Source: Prevotellaceae bacterium UBA1391
GTDB lineage: Bacteria; Bacteroidota; Bacteroidia; Bacteroidales; Bacteroidaceae
Length of the DNA stretch: 64,000 nucleotides
Direction: 5' to 3'
Assembly: GCA_002305265.1 (NCBI GenBank)
Contig: DBQP01000018.1
Span: 160,993-224,992, forward strand
The notes beneath the pieces are model-generated. The model searched no databases. It worked only from the letters and a program-made list of their open reading frames with translations, and was not told the origin of the DNA. Positions 27,158-36,485 of this stretch are shown here, piece after piece. The position numbers and the translations under genes were made by a program. Within the stretch, counting starts at the first letter, position 1. Each line of letters starts with the position of its first letter.

Positions 27158-28804
27158 ATGAAAAAGTGGACATATCTTCTTCCGGCCGCTCTCCTGAGCA
27201 GCAGCCTCCTGCAGGCACAGAACACACTCACCTATCGCATCGACACGACGCAGCCGCAGCAGACGATCGACTGCTTCTCGGCGTCGGACGCCTGGAGCAT
27301 GAACCGCATCGGACTGTGGGCCGACAGCGTGCAACAGCAGGTGGCCGACTGGCTCTTCAGCCAACAGAACGACGACAAAGGACAGCCGCTCGGCATCGGA
27401 CTGAGCATGTGGCGATTCAACCTCGGCGCGGGCAGCGCAGAGCAGGGAGAGGCCGCACAAATCAACCGCTCGACCCGCACGGAATGCCTGCTCAACGCGG
27501 ACGGCACCTACGACTGGACAAAACAGGCAGGGCAGCGGAATTTCCTCCGGCTGGCCAAGGAACGCGGCGTGGACCAATTCCTGGCCTTCCTCAACTCGCC
27601 GCCAGTCTACTTCACGCAGAACGGACTGGCCACGAACACAGGACGCGGCGGCACCTACAACCTGAAGGAGGACTGCTACGACGACTTCGCGCGCTTCATC
27701 GCCACGGCCTTGCAAGGCATTGAGGAGCGAGACGGCATCCACTTCAACTATATCTCGCCTGTGAACGAACCGGACGGCCACTGGAACTGGCTCGGTCCGA
27801 AGCAGGAGGGAACGCCGGCCACCGACCGCGAGATTGCGCGCGCCATCCGACTCATCTCCAAGGAGTTTGTCGACCGCGGCATGACGACGCAGATCATCTT
27901 GCCCGAAGCCAGCGACTACCGCTGCATGTGGGGCACGCACCAGACGGACTGGCAGCGCGGCTACCACATTCCGGCCTTCTTCTGCCCCGACTCGACGGCT
28001 ACCTATCTGGGCGACACGCCACTCGTGCCACGGCTCATGGCGGCACACAGCTACTGGACGACGACTCCGCTGAACAACCTGCGCGGCTTCCGCGAGCGGC
28101 TGCGGAAGGAGATGGAGCGATTCGACGTCGACTTCTGGCAGTCGGAAATCTGCATCATGGGCAACGACGAGGAGATTGGCGGTGGCGGAGGCTACGACTT
28201 CACGATGAAGACCGCGCTCTACGTGGCCCGCGTCATCCACCACGACCTGCGCTTCGCCAACGCACGCAGCTGGCAGTGGTGGCGCGCCGTGGGCGGCGAC
28301 TACAAGGACGGACTGCTCCGCGAGTATTCGCAGCGCGAGCTGAGAAGGGCCGGACGCAACGAGGGCCGGACGCGCGGAGACAACGGACGGAGCGGCATCG
28401 AAAGTGCGACCAGCAGCGAGGAAACCGGAGCCGTGCGCGACAGCAAGTTGCTCTGGGCGCTCGGCAACTACAGCCGATTCATCCGTCCGAAGGCGGTGCG
28501 GCTCGCCATCGAGACGCGCGACAAGCAGAACCGCGTTGTGGCCGACGGCGACACGGACCCGACAGGGCTCATGGCAACGGCCTACCGCAACGCCGACGGA
28601 TCGCTGGTGATGGTGGTCATCAACTATGCGAACGCGGCAGGACGTGTGCAGATTGCGCCGACGGGAACAGCCAAGGAAACGTGGAAGATGTTCCGCACGT
28701 CGGACGAGAACAACGAGCACATCACGCCGGTGGGCTCCGTGCGCAGCGGAAAGGTAGTGGAAATCCCCGCCCGAAGCATCGTCACGCTCGTTTCGGCGAA
28801 ATAG
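27158..28804 (+). CDS. GH30-family hydrolase, endoxylanase/endogalactanase type (548 aa)
   Basis: Secreted glycanase with a signal peptide of about 20 residues (LLPAALLSSSLLQAQ). Signatures: TIDCFSASDAWSMNRIG at the N-terminus, FLAFLNSPPVYFTQNG, SPVNEPDGHWNW with acid/base Glu204, and FWQSEICIMG with nucleophile Glu330. Related Bacteroidota proteins are annotated as GH30 xylanases or beta-1,6-galactanases. A low-complexity insert rich in Arg, Gly and Glu lies at about residues 391-425 and looks like in-frame expansion of a short repeat. Together with the upstream GH115 gene it forms a likely two-gene xylan-degrading unit. Confidence 0.92.
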   Translation: MKKWTYLLPAALLSSSLLQAQNTLTYRIDTTQPQQTIDCFSASDAWSMNRIGLWADSVQQQVADWLFSQQNDDKGQPLGIGLSMWRFNLGAGSAEQGEAAQINRSTRTECLLNADGTYDWTKQAGQRNFLRLAKERGVDQFLAFLNSPPVYFTQNGLATNTGRGGTYNLKEDCYDDFARFIATALQGIEERDGIHFNYISPVNEPDGHWNWLGPKQEGTPATDREIARAIRLISKEFVDRGMTTQIILPEASDYRCMWGTHQTDWQRGYHIPAFFCPDSTATYLGDTPLVPRLMAAHSYWTTTPLNNLRGFRERLRKEMERFDVDFWQSEICIMGNDEEIGGGGGYDFTMKTALYVARVIHHDLRFANARSWQWWRAVGGDYKDGLLREYSQRELRRAGRNEGRTRGDNGRSGIESATSSEETGAVRDSKLLWALGNYSRFIRPKAVRLAIETRDKQNRVVADGDTDPTGLMATAYRNADGSLVMVVINYANAAGRVQIAPTGTAKETWKMFRTSDENNEHITPVGSVRSGKVVEIPARSIVTLVSAK

Positions 28805-28933
28805 AACCAAAGTGATGAAAGAGCCGAAACACACGGGTGAGGAAAATAGGCGGCGCAACTAAAAAACTGAAGTTGCAGCCTGACACCCTTATATTTGTTG
28901 GAAAAATACACCAAGGATATCAAATTAAAATAG

Positions 28934-28975
28934 TAAATTTGTCGGCAGGTAAGCGGAAGAACGCTTATCTGCCGA
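28934..28975 (+). promoter_or_regulatory. Candidate promoter and perfect leader hairpin before the double sensor kinase
   Basis: TAAATTTG at 28934-28941 and TATATTTG at 28890-28897 both match TAnnTTTG. Immediately after the first lies TCGGCAGGTAAGCG / CGCTTATCTGCCGA (28942-28975), a 14-bp stem with one G-U pair and a GAAGAA loop. It could be the terminator of the preceding GH30 gene or a 5-prime leader element of the sensor gene at 29000; the tail TGCTTTGTTG is only moderately T-rich. Confidence 0.5.
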
Positions 28976-28999
28976 TGCTTTGTTGACCGATTGCCTGCT

Positions 29000-31900
29000 A
29001 TGAACCACACATCTCCATGCTTCCAACGCAGCCGTACCGTCCACAGAATGCTCCTCCGCATGCTGTGCGCCGCTGTCGTGTGCCTTCTGGCAGGCGCATC
29101 GGCCAGTTGCAGCAGGCAACCGGATGCGGGCGCACAGCAGACTGTCGACTCGCTGAATGCGGCCGCCTACCGCCTGCGCTACGTCTCCATCGACAGTCTG
29201 GAGCACACCGCCCGGGCCGCACTCGACAAAGCCCGGACATACGGATGCGGCATCGACGCGCAGCATGAGGCGCTCTGCCATCTGGCCTTCGCCGCCTACA
29301 TGCGCATGGACTACCGGAAGGCTGCGGCGATCTACCGCCGCGTGGCTGAGGAGAGCCGCAACCAGGTGCTGCGGTTGGCCGCCCATGTCGGCATGATGCA
29401 CGTGTGCCAGCGGCGCTCGGCCAACAAGGAATTCTACGACTACCGCGCCGAGGCACAGGCCTGCATGCAGCGCGTGCGCACCGAAGAGGGCGACATGCCG
29501 CGCCACCTCAGTCAGCTGTGGCGGACGGCATGCAGCGACTTCCACCTCGTGCAGTCGACCTATTATTATTATCTGCGCCAGGAGGAAGAAGCCGAACACC
29601 AGCTCCGGATTCTCACCGACAGCGTCCTGATTGCTCCCGAAGACACCGCACAGCGCGCCTATCTGTCCTACCTCATCGGCAACACACGCACCATCAGCCA
29701 CCAGATTGCCACCGACCACCTGCAGCAGATGCTGTATGCAGCCACATTGGCTGCCAGTGCCGGATGCGAATACATCTACTCGAAAGTGAGCACATCGCTG
29801 GCCCAGGACTTGGCGCAGACGGGGGCGGTGCGCCCGAGCCGCATGGTGGTGCTGCGCGAGGTGATGGAAGTGCCCGACTCCGTGGCCGACGAAGCCATCG
29901 ACCTCTATCTCTGCCGGCAGGCGCTGGCAAGCTTCCAGCGCTACGGCTCGCTCTTCGACGTGTCTCAGACCTACATCGCCATCTCCGACTGCCTGTTGAA
30001 CCAGGGCGACCCCGAGGGCGCGCTGGCCATGCTTGACAGCGCCCTGCAATGCGTCAACCGCCATCATCTGATGGCCAATCCTTCCACGGCCACGTCGGCG
30101 AAAAGAAGCCAACTGCTCCGCACCTACGAGCCCGACGCCGACTCCATCGGCCTGGAGATGCAGTGGATTCACGACCCCGACGTCGTCTGCCTGCCCGAAT
30201 GGATGGCCGACGTGCGCGAGCAACTGAGCATCGTCTACAGTGCGCTCGGACTCAAGCCGCAGTCGGACTACAACCGAAACATCTACCTCGACATCCTCGA
30301 CGCCACCCGCCAGGACCGCCGCATGGAGCAACGGCTCGACGCGCTCGAGCGGGAGGAGACGGCCATGAGCCGCACCGCCCTGCTGGCAGCGCTCATCGGC
30401 TTGGCCATCATCGCCCTGCTCTTCGTGCTCAGCCGGCGCCTGCGCCACAACTATGCCGCCCACTATCTGCGCGAGCAGCGAGAGGTGGAGCGGGAGATGC
30501 GCTCCTGGCGCGAGCGGTCCGACGCCAGCTACTCGCAGCTGGCCGACACACAGGAAGAGATGGAGGAGAAGCGGCAGGCCGAGCAGTTGCGCAGCGAGCA
30601 GCAAAAGCGCAGCTACATCGACAAGGCCACGTGCCTCTCCATCGTCCATGCCATCACGCCTTTCCTCGACCGCGCCTTGCGCGAGACCTCAAGGCTGCAG
30701 CGCGAGGCCAGCGAGGCCGAGGCCAACGGAACGGAGCCAGACAGCAGCGTGCAGCAGGAACGCCTGCAGTATGTGGGCGAACTGACCGAACGCATCAACC
30801 TCTACAACGACATCCTGACCCACTGGATTCAGGTGAGGCGAGGCGAAGTGTCGCTGCATATCGAGACCTTTGCCTTGCAACCGCTGTTCGAGATTCTCAC
30901 CAAAAACATCAGCGCCTTTCAGCAGAAGAAACTCACGCTCAGCGTTCCGCCGACGCAGGCCAGCGTCAAGGCCGACCGCGCGCTCACGCTCTTCATGATG
31001 AACACGCTGCTCGAGAACGCCCGAAAGTTCACGCCGGCAGGCGGAAGCGTCAGTCTCAGTGCGACCGAAGGCGACGGCTACGTCGAGATCAGCGTGCAGG
31101 ACACGGGACGAGGGCTCTCCGCGGCCGATCTCGATCGCATCACCCAGGAAAAAGTGTACGACTCGCAGCGCATCGGCAACGTCGACGCCAATCCTGAGCT
31201 CCGCCGCAACAAAGGTTTCGGATTCGGCCTGATGAACTGCCGAGGCATCATCGAGAAATACCGCAAGGAGAACGCCGTCTTCTCCGTCTGCCGCTTCGGC
31301 GCCGAGAGCGAGGAAGGCAAAGGCAGCCGCTTCTTCTTCCGCCTGCCTTCGGGGGCGAAGCGTGCCGTCCTGCTGCTGGCCCTGTGCATGCTCGTCACCG
31401 GTGCACGCGCCGCACAGCCCCTGCACCAGGACAAGACCGCCATCGCCGATTCAGCATCCGCCGCCAGCCAGCAGCTCGACCGCCAGCCCGAAATCATCGC
31501 GGCTGACCGCTGCGCCGACAGCGTCTACTACGCCAACATCGACGGACGGCACGCCGAAGCCCTCCAATGGGCCGACTCCGCCCTTCGCCACCTTAACGCC
31601 TACCACCTCCTCCGCCACCCCAAGTCGCAACCGCTCATGCAGCTCTACGCCTCCAACCACATGGCGGAGATCCAATGGTGGCGCAGCGGCATCGAGACCA
31701 ACTACTTCATCATTCTCGACGTGCGCAACGAGGCCGCCGTGGCGGCGCTCGCCCTCCGCAACTGGAGCCTCTACTACTACAACAACGAAATCTATACCCG
31801 TCTCTACAAGCTCATGGCGCAGGACGCACGGCTCGACCGCTACGCCGACGACCTGCAGAGCGCCAACACCAACAAGCGCACCGCGCTCATCACCTTCGGC

Positions 31901-33193
31901 GCATTCGTCGTCGTCGCCCTGCTCATCTACTTCTCCATCTACTACCGACGCCAGGTGCTGCCCACCTTTGCGCTCCGGCAGATTCTCGAGCTCTCGCGCC
32001 GCATCTTCCATCAGCCCTCCGCCGACCATCTGGCCGACATCATCTGCAGCGGTGTGAACGACATCCGCCCCACCGAAGGCGTGTTCATGCTGTTCCGCGC
32101 AGGTACCTGCCTCAGTTCCGCAGCCTGCCCCCAAACCGACATGCTGCGCGAGGTGATGAGCGCACATCTGCGCCAGTCGCCCGACGACACCACACCTCTG
32201 CTGCTCGAGAACGGGCGCATCCGCATCTACCCCCTGCTGCTGCCGCCCTCGCCGGAGACTCCTGAAACCGATCCCGACAGCCTCGGGCTCATCGCCTTCG
32301 TGCTCCACCAAAGCCCCACGCAGGACGACGACAACCAGCTGCTCAGCCTCATCGCCCACTACACGGCAACCAACCTCTACTACTCCACCCTCCGCATGCA
32401 GCAGCTGCACGACGCCATCGAATTCACCGACGACGAGCGCCGGCGCGCCGAGATGGAAGCCAACGCCGTCCACGTGCAGAACATGGTCATCGACAACTGC
32501 CTCTCCACCATCAAGCACGAGACGATGTACTACCCCAGCCGCATGCTCCACATCATCGGCCGCATGCAGCAACAGACCTCCATCGCGGCAAACGACATCG
32601 ACACGCTGCACGACACCACCACCTACTACAAGGAAATCTTCTCCCTCCTGGCCGCATGCGCCTCCCGCCAGCTCGGCAGCAGCCTGTTCCGCCGCGAGCA
32701 CGTCAATGCCACCGATCTCGCCGACCGACTCCGCAGCAACCTCGCACGAATGGCCCGGAAAGCGCACCTCGAAATCAGCTTCGAGGCCGACCTCCCTGCC
32801 GGTCCCGCCCCCCGCTTCATCGCCGACCGCACCCTCCTGCTCTACCTGGCCGACCAGCTCACCGCCATCGTGCGGCAGAGCAACCACTCCGGCCGCGCAC
32901 GGCTGCAACTCCGTCCCGACGGCGCCATGCTCCGCCTCACCTTCACCTTCGACGGACACAGCCTGCCCGCCGACAACTATTCCCGCCTGTTCTATCCCGA
33001 AACACTCCAATACGACGCCGCCAACGACGCACTGCTCGGTGCCCAATGGCTCATCCTGCGCCAAATCGTGCGACAGCACGACGAGAACGTGCGCCGCGGA
33101 TGCCGAATCGACGCCGCACCGCTCCACGCCGACGGCAGCGGCATCAGCATACAAATCACCCTCCCGCAGCAACAGACCCCGCCGCCGGCATGA
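29000..33193 (+). CDS. Two-module membrane sensor histidine kinase (1397 aa)
   Basis: One polypeptide with two sensor-kinase-like modules. Module 1: lipoprotein-like signal ending LLAGASASC, TPR-like helical sensor to about residue 450, a membrane span about 453-478 (TALLAALIGLAIIALLFVLS), coiled coil, a dimerisation helix with SIVHAITPFLDRAL, then a complete HATPase domain: N-box NTLLENARKF (about 668), DTGRGLS (about 700), GFGFGLMNC (about 738) and GKGSRFFFRLP. Module 2 starts at about residue 785 with a hydrophobic segment like a second signal (AVLLLALCMLVTGARA), a second helical sensor, a span about 961-983, a GAF-like region, an H-box IKHETMYYPSR (about 1170) and a degenerate ATPase region lacking clear N and G boxes. 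It resembles DUF5112/DUF5113 proteins of Bacteroidota. The start is ATG at 29000. The response regulator follows. Confidence 0.85.
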   Translation: MNHTSPCFQRSRTVHRMLLRMLCAAVVCLLAGASASCSRQPDAGAQQTVDSLNAAAYRLRYVSIDSLEHTARAALDKARTYGCGIDAQHEALCHLAFAAYMRMDYRKAAAIYRRVAEESRNQVLRLAAHVGMMHVCQRRSANKEFYDYRAEAQACMQRVRTEEGDMPRHLSQLWRTACSDFHLVQSTYYYYLRQEEEAEHQLRILTDSVLIAPEDTAQRAYLSYLIGNTRTISHQIATDHLQQMLYAATLAASAGCEYIYSKVSTSLAQDLAQTGAVRPSRMVVLREVMEVPDSVADEAIDLYLCRQALASFQRYGSLFDVSQTYIAISDCLLNQGDPEGALAMLDSALQCVNRHHLMANPSTATSAKRSQLLRTYEPDADSIGLEMQWIHDPDVVCLPEWMADVREQLSIVYSALGLKPQSDYNRNIYLDILDATRQDRRMEQRLDALEREETAMSRTALLAALIGLAIIALLFVLSRRLRHNYAAHYLREQREVEREMRSWRERSDASYSQLADTQEEMEEKRQAEQLRSEQQKRSYIDKATCLSIVHAITPFLDRALRETSRLQREASEAEANGTEPDSSVQQERLQYVGELTERINLYNDILTHWIQVRRGEVSLHIETFALQPLFEILTKNISAFQQKKLTLSVPPTQASVKADRALTLFMMNTLLENARKFTPAGGSVSLSATEGDGYVEISVQDTGRGLSAADLDRITQEKVYDSQRIGNVDANPELRRNKGFGFGLMNCRGIIEKYRKENAVFSVCRFGAESEEGKGSRFFFRLPSGAKRAVLLLALCMLVTGARAAQPLHQDKTAIADSASAASQQLDRQPEIIAADRCADSVYYANIDGRHAEALQWADSALRHLNAYHLLRHPKSQPLMQLYASNHMAEIQWWRSGIETNYFIILDVRNEAAVAALALRNWSLYYYNNEIYTRLYKLMAQDARLDRYADDLQSANTNKRTALITFGAFVVVALLIYFSIYYRRQVLPTFALRQILELSRRIFHQPSADHLADIICSGVNDIRPTEGVFMLFRAGTCLSSAACPQTDMLREVMSAHLRQSPDDTTPLLLENGRIRIYPLLLPPSPETPETDPDSLGLIAFVLHQSPTQDDDNQLLSLIAHYTATNLYYSTLRMQQLHDAIEFTDDERRRAEMEANAVHVQNMVIDNCLSTIKHETMYYPSRMLHIIGRMQQQTSIAANDIDTLHDTTTYYKEIFSLLAACASRQLGSSLFRREHVNATDLADRLRSNLARMARKAHLEISFEADLPAGPAPRFIADRTLLLYLADQLTAIVRQSNHSGRARLQLRPDGAMLRLTFTFDGHSLPADNYSRLFYPETLQYDAANDALLGAQWLILRQIVRQHDENVRRGCRIDAAPLHADGSGISIQITLPQQQTPPPA

Positions 33194-33264
33194 GCAGCCG
33201 CAGCCACGGAACTCCATATCCAGCCGCAGCCGCGCTGAAAAACGCGCGCATTAAAAGAAGGAAC

Positions 33265-33396
33265 GAACGCACTCGTTTCAAAGAACGAACGCACGCAAAA
33301 CAAAGAACGAACGCACTCGTTTCAAATAAGAAGCGTAGCCCGTCAGAACGACGGCGCAGCCAGCCACAACGGCGGACGCAGCCCCATCCACTTACA
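33265..33396. repeat. 22-bp array between sensor kinase and response regulator
   Basis: Units start at 33265, 33287 and 33309, beginning GAACGCACTCGTTTC, GAACGCACGCAAAAC and GAACGCACTCGTTTC. The 22-bp step recurs at 33353 and 33375 (GGCGCAGCC / GGACGCAGCC). The array is probably transcribed, since kinase and regulator are on the same strand with 262 nt between them. Confidence 0.9.
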
Positions 33397-33455
33397 GCAG
33401 CGGGCGAGTCGCATCCGGGACACACCATCCATCCTACCCTCACATCACACCCACT

Positions 33456-34178
33456 ATGGACAAATTCAACGTCGTCATCGTCGAAGACGTAAAACTCGAA
33501 CTCAAAGGCACAGAGGAAATCTTCCGACACGACATCCCTCAAGCCAACATCATAGGCACCGCCATGAACGAGGCCGAGCTCTGGCCCATCATCGCGCAGC
33601 AAGTGCCCCACCTCGTCTTGCTCGACCTCGGGCTCGGCGGCAGCACCACCATCGGCGTGGAAATCTGCCGTCGCCTCCGCCGTGAGCACCCCGAAATCCA
33701 CATTCTCATCTTCACCGGCGAAATCCTCAACGAGCGCCTCTGGGTCGACGCGCTCGACGCCGGCGCCGACGGCATCATCCTGAAGACCGGCGAGCTGCTG
33801 ACGCCCGACGACGTGCAGGCCGTCATGAACGGAAAGCGCATGGTGTTCAACCAGCCCATCCTGGAGAAAATCCTGCAGCGATTCCGCCGCAGCGTCCTGC
33901 AGGAGACGCAGCGCGCCAACGCCGCCGTCGACTACGACATCGACGAATACGACGAACGCTTCCTGCGCCACCTCGCCCTCGGCTACACCAAGGACATGAT
34001 TGCTCAGTTGCGCGGCATGCCCTTCGGAACGAAAAGTCTGGAGAAGCGGCAGAACGAACTCATCAACCGCCTCTTCCCGGAAGGCGAACGCACCGGCGTC
34101 AACGCCACCCGACTCGTCACCCGTGCGCTCCAGCTCCACATTCTCGACATCGACCGCCTGGAGCCCGACGACGAATGA
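33456..34178 (+). CDS. Response regulator with C-terminal DNA-binding-like domain (240 aa)
   Basis: Probable partner of the upstream two-module kinase. The receiver domain is complete: acidic pair in VIVEDVKLE, phospho-acceptor Asp in LVLLDLGLGG (about residue 53), Thr in ILIFTGE and Lys in IILKTGE. The C-terminal part (about residues 150-240) contains FLRHLALGYTKDMIAQL and KSLEKRQNELINRLF, which look like a helix-turn-helix of the LuxR/FixJ type, in line with the DUF5932-containing regulators that accompany DUF5113 kinases (family knowledge). Targets are unknown; nearby glycan and SGNH genes are candidates only by proximity. Confidence 0.9.
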   Translation: MDKFNVVIVEDVKLELKGTEEIFRHDIPQANIIGTAMNEAELWPIIAQQVPHLVLLDLGLGGSTTIGVEICRRLRREHPEIHILIFTGEILNERLWVDALDAGADGIILKTGELLTPDDVQAVMNGKRMVFNQPILEKILQRFRRSVLQETQRANAAVDYDIDEYDERFLRHLALGYTKDMIAQLRGMPFGTKSLEKRQNELINRLFPEGERTGVNATRLVTRALQLHILDIDRLEPDDE

Positions 34179-34209
34179 AACCACCCCGTGGCGAAGCCGC
34201 CGCCCGAAA

Positions 34210-34354
34210 GCAGCGCACGCCAGTCGGTCTTGCATGACTTTTGCTGGCGGATGGCAGCGCACGCAAATCGGTCTTGCATGACAGTTTCCCGCCGACAGCA
34301 GCGCACGCAAGCTGTTACGGCATGACAGCCGCTGGCGGCAAGCAACGCAGCGCC
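34210..34354. repeat. 44-bp tandem array after the response regulator
   Basis: GCAGCGCACGC starts copies at 34210, 34254 and 34298, and GCAACGCAGCGCC begins a partial copy at 34342; every step is exactly 44 bp. A conserved inner part reads TCGGTCTTGCATGACA. It ends about 35 nt before the next start codon. Confidence 0.93.
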
Positions 34355-34388
34355 ACACATTTCATCACCCCATCAGTTCGAATCACAC

Positions 34389-35072
34389 GTGTTTGCAGCC
34401 CTCCTCCTCTTGGCTGTCGCTTCCTGGCTCGGCAGCATCTACATCGACCCCGGCATACAGAACCTGCTCTCGGCCGACGGACTGCGCTGGATGACAGCCA
34501 ACATCATCCCCAACCTTGAGCATGCGCCCTGGATGCCCACGCTCCTCACGCTCCTCACGCTCAGCGTGTGCATCGAGAGCGGACTTGCCGAAGCCCTGCG
34601 GCGCTCCCTGCGCAGCCGAAAACACCGTGCCGAAGTCTCCCTCCGCAACCGGCGCGCCCTCCAGTGGACCGCCCTGCTGTGCCTCCTGCTCATCCTCACC
34701 GCACTGGCGCTGACCTTCCTGCCGCCGGCACCACTTCTTTCCGCCTACGGCACCTTCCGCGGATCGCCCCTCCAGCAAGGCGTCCTCGCAGTCGGCCTCA
34801 GCATCCTCTTCTTCACGGCCTGGACCTACGGCGCACTCTCCGGACGCATCCTGTCCATCGCCGACCTCGCCCGCGCCGCCGCCTACCTTCCGGCACGCTT
34901 CTCACCCGCCCTGCTTTCCCTTGTCCTCGCCGCACAAGTCATCGCGCAACTCGACTACGTCTTCCCCATGCTGCCCGAGCAGCCAGCGCTCCACGCCATC
35001 CTCCGCTGGACCCTCTTCCTGCTGCCCATCGGGCGGGAATGGCTTCGGCAGCGCCGCCACAAGCCTGCGTGA
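34389..35072 (+). CDS. Short AbgT-like membrane protein (227 aa)
   Basis: Hydrophobic protein with about five or six spans. The segment QNLLSADGLRWMTANIIPNL then WMPTLLTLLTLSVCIESGL matches what I recall of the N-terminal part of AbgT-family transporters (p-aminobenzoyl-glutamate/antifolate exporters), and SAYGTFRGSPLQQGVL then AWTYGALSGRI matches a later AbgT segment. Typical AbgT proteins are about 500 residues, so this is less than half, with the central and C-terminal transport regions missing. The start is GTG at 34389; no ATG fits. It is either a minimal derivative or a remnant. Substrate transport is not assumed. Confidence 0.65.
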   Translation: MFAALLLLAVASWLGSIYIDPGIQNLLSADGLRWMTANIIPNLEHAPWMPTLLTLLTLSVCIESGLAEALRRSLRSRKHRAEVSLRNRRALQWTALLCLLLILTALALTFLPPAPLLSAYGTFRGSPLQQGVLAVGLSILFFTAWTYGALSGRILSIADLARAAAYLPARFSPALLSLVLAAQVIAQLDYVFPMLPEQPALHAILRWTLFLLPIGREWLRQRRHKPA

Positions 35073-35197
35073 GCCTCCCGCCGCATCTGCCGACGCGCCT
35101 TCACCGCCGATACCGACACCTTCCCACCACCCTCTCCCTGCTCTCAACACCTTCTTGATTCTCTCTACACAATCCCTATCCCCCTCACACAATCCCT

Positions 35198-35893
35198 ATG
35201 AAACACCTTCTTGCAATCCTCCTCTGCGCCATCGCCACGCTCGGCAGCGCCCAGCAACGTCCCATCCGCAGCGTTTCCATCCTCGGCGACAGCTACTCCA
35301 CTTTCCAGGGCTTCCTCGAACCCGACACCAACTTCGTCTGGTATCGTCCCGTGGCACCCTACAACGACGTCAGCCGCGTGGAACAGATGTGGTGGCACCT
35401 GCTGCTCAGCGAGGCGAAGCTGACGCTCGCCGTCAACAACTCCTTCTCCGGCTCCACCATCTGCAACACCGGCTACAACCGCGAGGACTATTCCCGCCGC
35501 TCGTTCATCGCGCGGATGAACCACCTCGGCCAGCCCGACCTCATCCTCATCCTCGGCGACACCAACGACGACTGGGCCAAGGCCCCCATCGGCGACTACC
35601 TGCCACAAGGCGTCACGCCCACCGCTGCGCAGCTCTACACCTTCCGTCCCGCTCTCTCCCATCTGCTGCGCCACATGAAGGCCCGCTACGTCAACGTCCC
35701 CATCTACTTCATCCACAACAGCGACCTCTCCGAAACCATCACGCAGTCCGTGCGCCGCATCTGCGAGGAAGAGGCCATTCCCTGCATCTTCCTCCGCGAC
35801 ATCGACAAGCAGCAGGCCCATCCCTCCATCCGCGGCATGCAGGCCATCAAGGAGCAAGTCCTGCAGCGCCTCAAGCAGGACCGCATCCTCTGA
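35198..35893 (+). CDS. Secreted SGNH/GDSL hydrolase (231 aa)
   Basis: Predicted periplasmic or secreted esterase. The signal peptide covers about residues 1-19 (LLAILLCAIATLGSAQ). SGNH blocks: GDSYS with catalytic Ser (block I), NNSFSGSTIC (block II), ILGDTNDDW (block III, Gly/Asn) and, near the C-terminus, AHPSIRGM with catalytic His (block V). The family includes carbohydrate acetylesterases, which would fit the xylan-related genes upstream, but the substrate is not determined. A 20-bp direct repeat (ACACAATCCCTAT at 35167 and 35187) covers the region just before the ATG. Confidence 0.88.
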   Translation: MKHLLAILLCAIATLGSAQQRPIRSVSILGDSYSTFQGFLEPDTNFVWYRPVAPYNDVSRVEQMWWHLLLSEAKLTLAVNNSFSGSTICNTGYNREDYSRRSFIARMNHLGQPDLILILGDTNDDWAKAPIGDYLPQGVTPTAAQLYTFRPALSHLLRHMKARYVNVPIYFIHNSDLSETITQSVRRICEEEAIPCIFLRDIDKQQAHPSIRGMQAIKEQVLQRLKQDRIL

Positions 35894-35922
35894 GCACAGC
35901 GTGCGGCCCGGGCGATGTTCCG

Positions 35923-35966
35923 CTCCGCACATACATATTGTCTTCTCCGCACATACTATATTATAT
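35923..35966. repeat. Two 22-bp units upstream of the Lrp-type gene
   Basis: CTCCGCACATAC occurs at 35923 and 35945, exactly 22 bp apart; the second copy is followed by the AT-rich palindrome CTATATTATATAG. These lie about 60 nt before the regulator start and may overlap its promoter. Confidence 0.8.
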
Positions 35967-36020
35967 AGTACCACCGTCTCCTTTCCCCCTCCTCATTTCC
36001 ATTCCCACCCATTCCATCCT

Positions 36021-36485
36021 ATGATACAAGAACTCGACCAAACCGACCTGCGCATCCTGCGCCTGCTGCAAGAGAACTGCAAGCTGACCACCAAGGAACT
36101 GGCCGCCGCCATCAATCTCTCCACCACCCCCACGTTTGAGCGTCAGCGCAAGCTCGAGCGCATGGGCATCATCAAAGGCTACGTGGCCGTGCTCGACGCC
36201 GACCTCATGGAGCGCGGCTTCATGGTGTACTGCAATGTGAGCATGAGCAAGATCAACCGTTCCATCGCCGAGCAGTTCAGCCAAGAAGTGCAGACGTGGG
36301 CCGAAGTGAGCGAATGCTACAACGTCAGCGGCCAAGGCGACTACATGCTCAAAGTCTGCGTCAGCAGCATGAAGCAATACCAGGAGTTCGTGCTCAACCG
36401 CATCGGTGCCTTCCCCCATATCGCGCACATTCAGAGCGTCTTCGTCATGGGCACGCTCAAGCACATCTACGGCATCCCCGTCTGA
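36021..36485 (+). CDS. Lrp/AsnC-family transcriptional regulator (154 aa)
   Basis: DNA-binding regulator responsive to amino acids or related ligands. The N-terminal helix-turn-helix is residues about 5-60 (LDQTDLRILRLLQENCKL and ELAAAINLSTTPTFERQRKL). The C-terminal RAM/ligand domain has ECYNVSGQGDYMLKVCV. Length and order match the family. It stands alone between the SGNH hydrolase and rubrerythrin; targets unknown. Confidence 0.95.
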   Translation: MIQELDQTDLRILRLLQENCKLTTKELAAAINLSTTPTFERQRKLERMGIIKGYVAVLDADLMERGFMVYCNVSMSKINRSIAEQFSQEVQTWAEVSECYNVSGQGDYMLKVCVSSMKQYQEFVLNRIGAFPHIAHIQSVFVMGTLKHIYGIPV

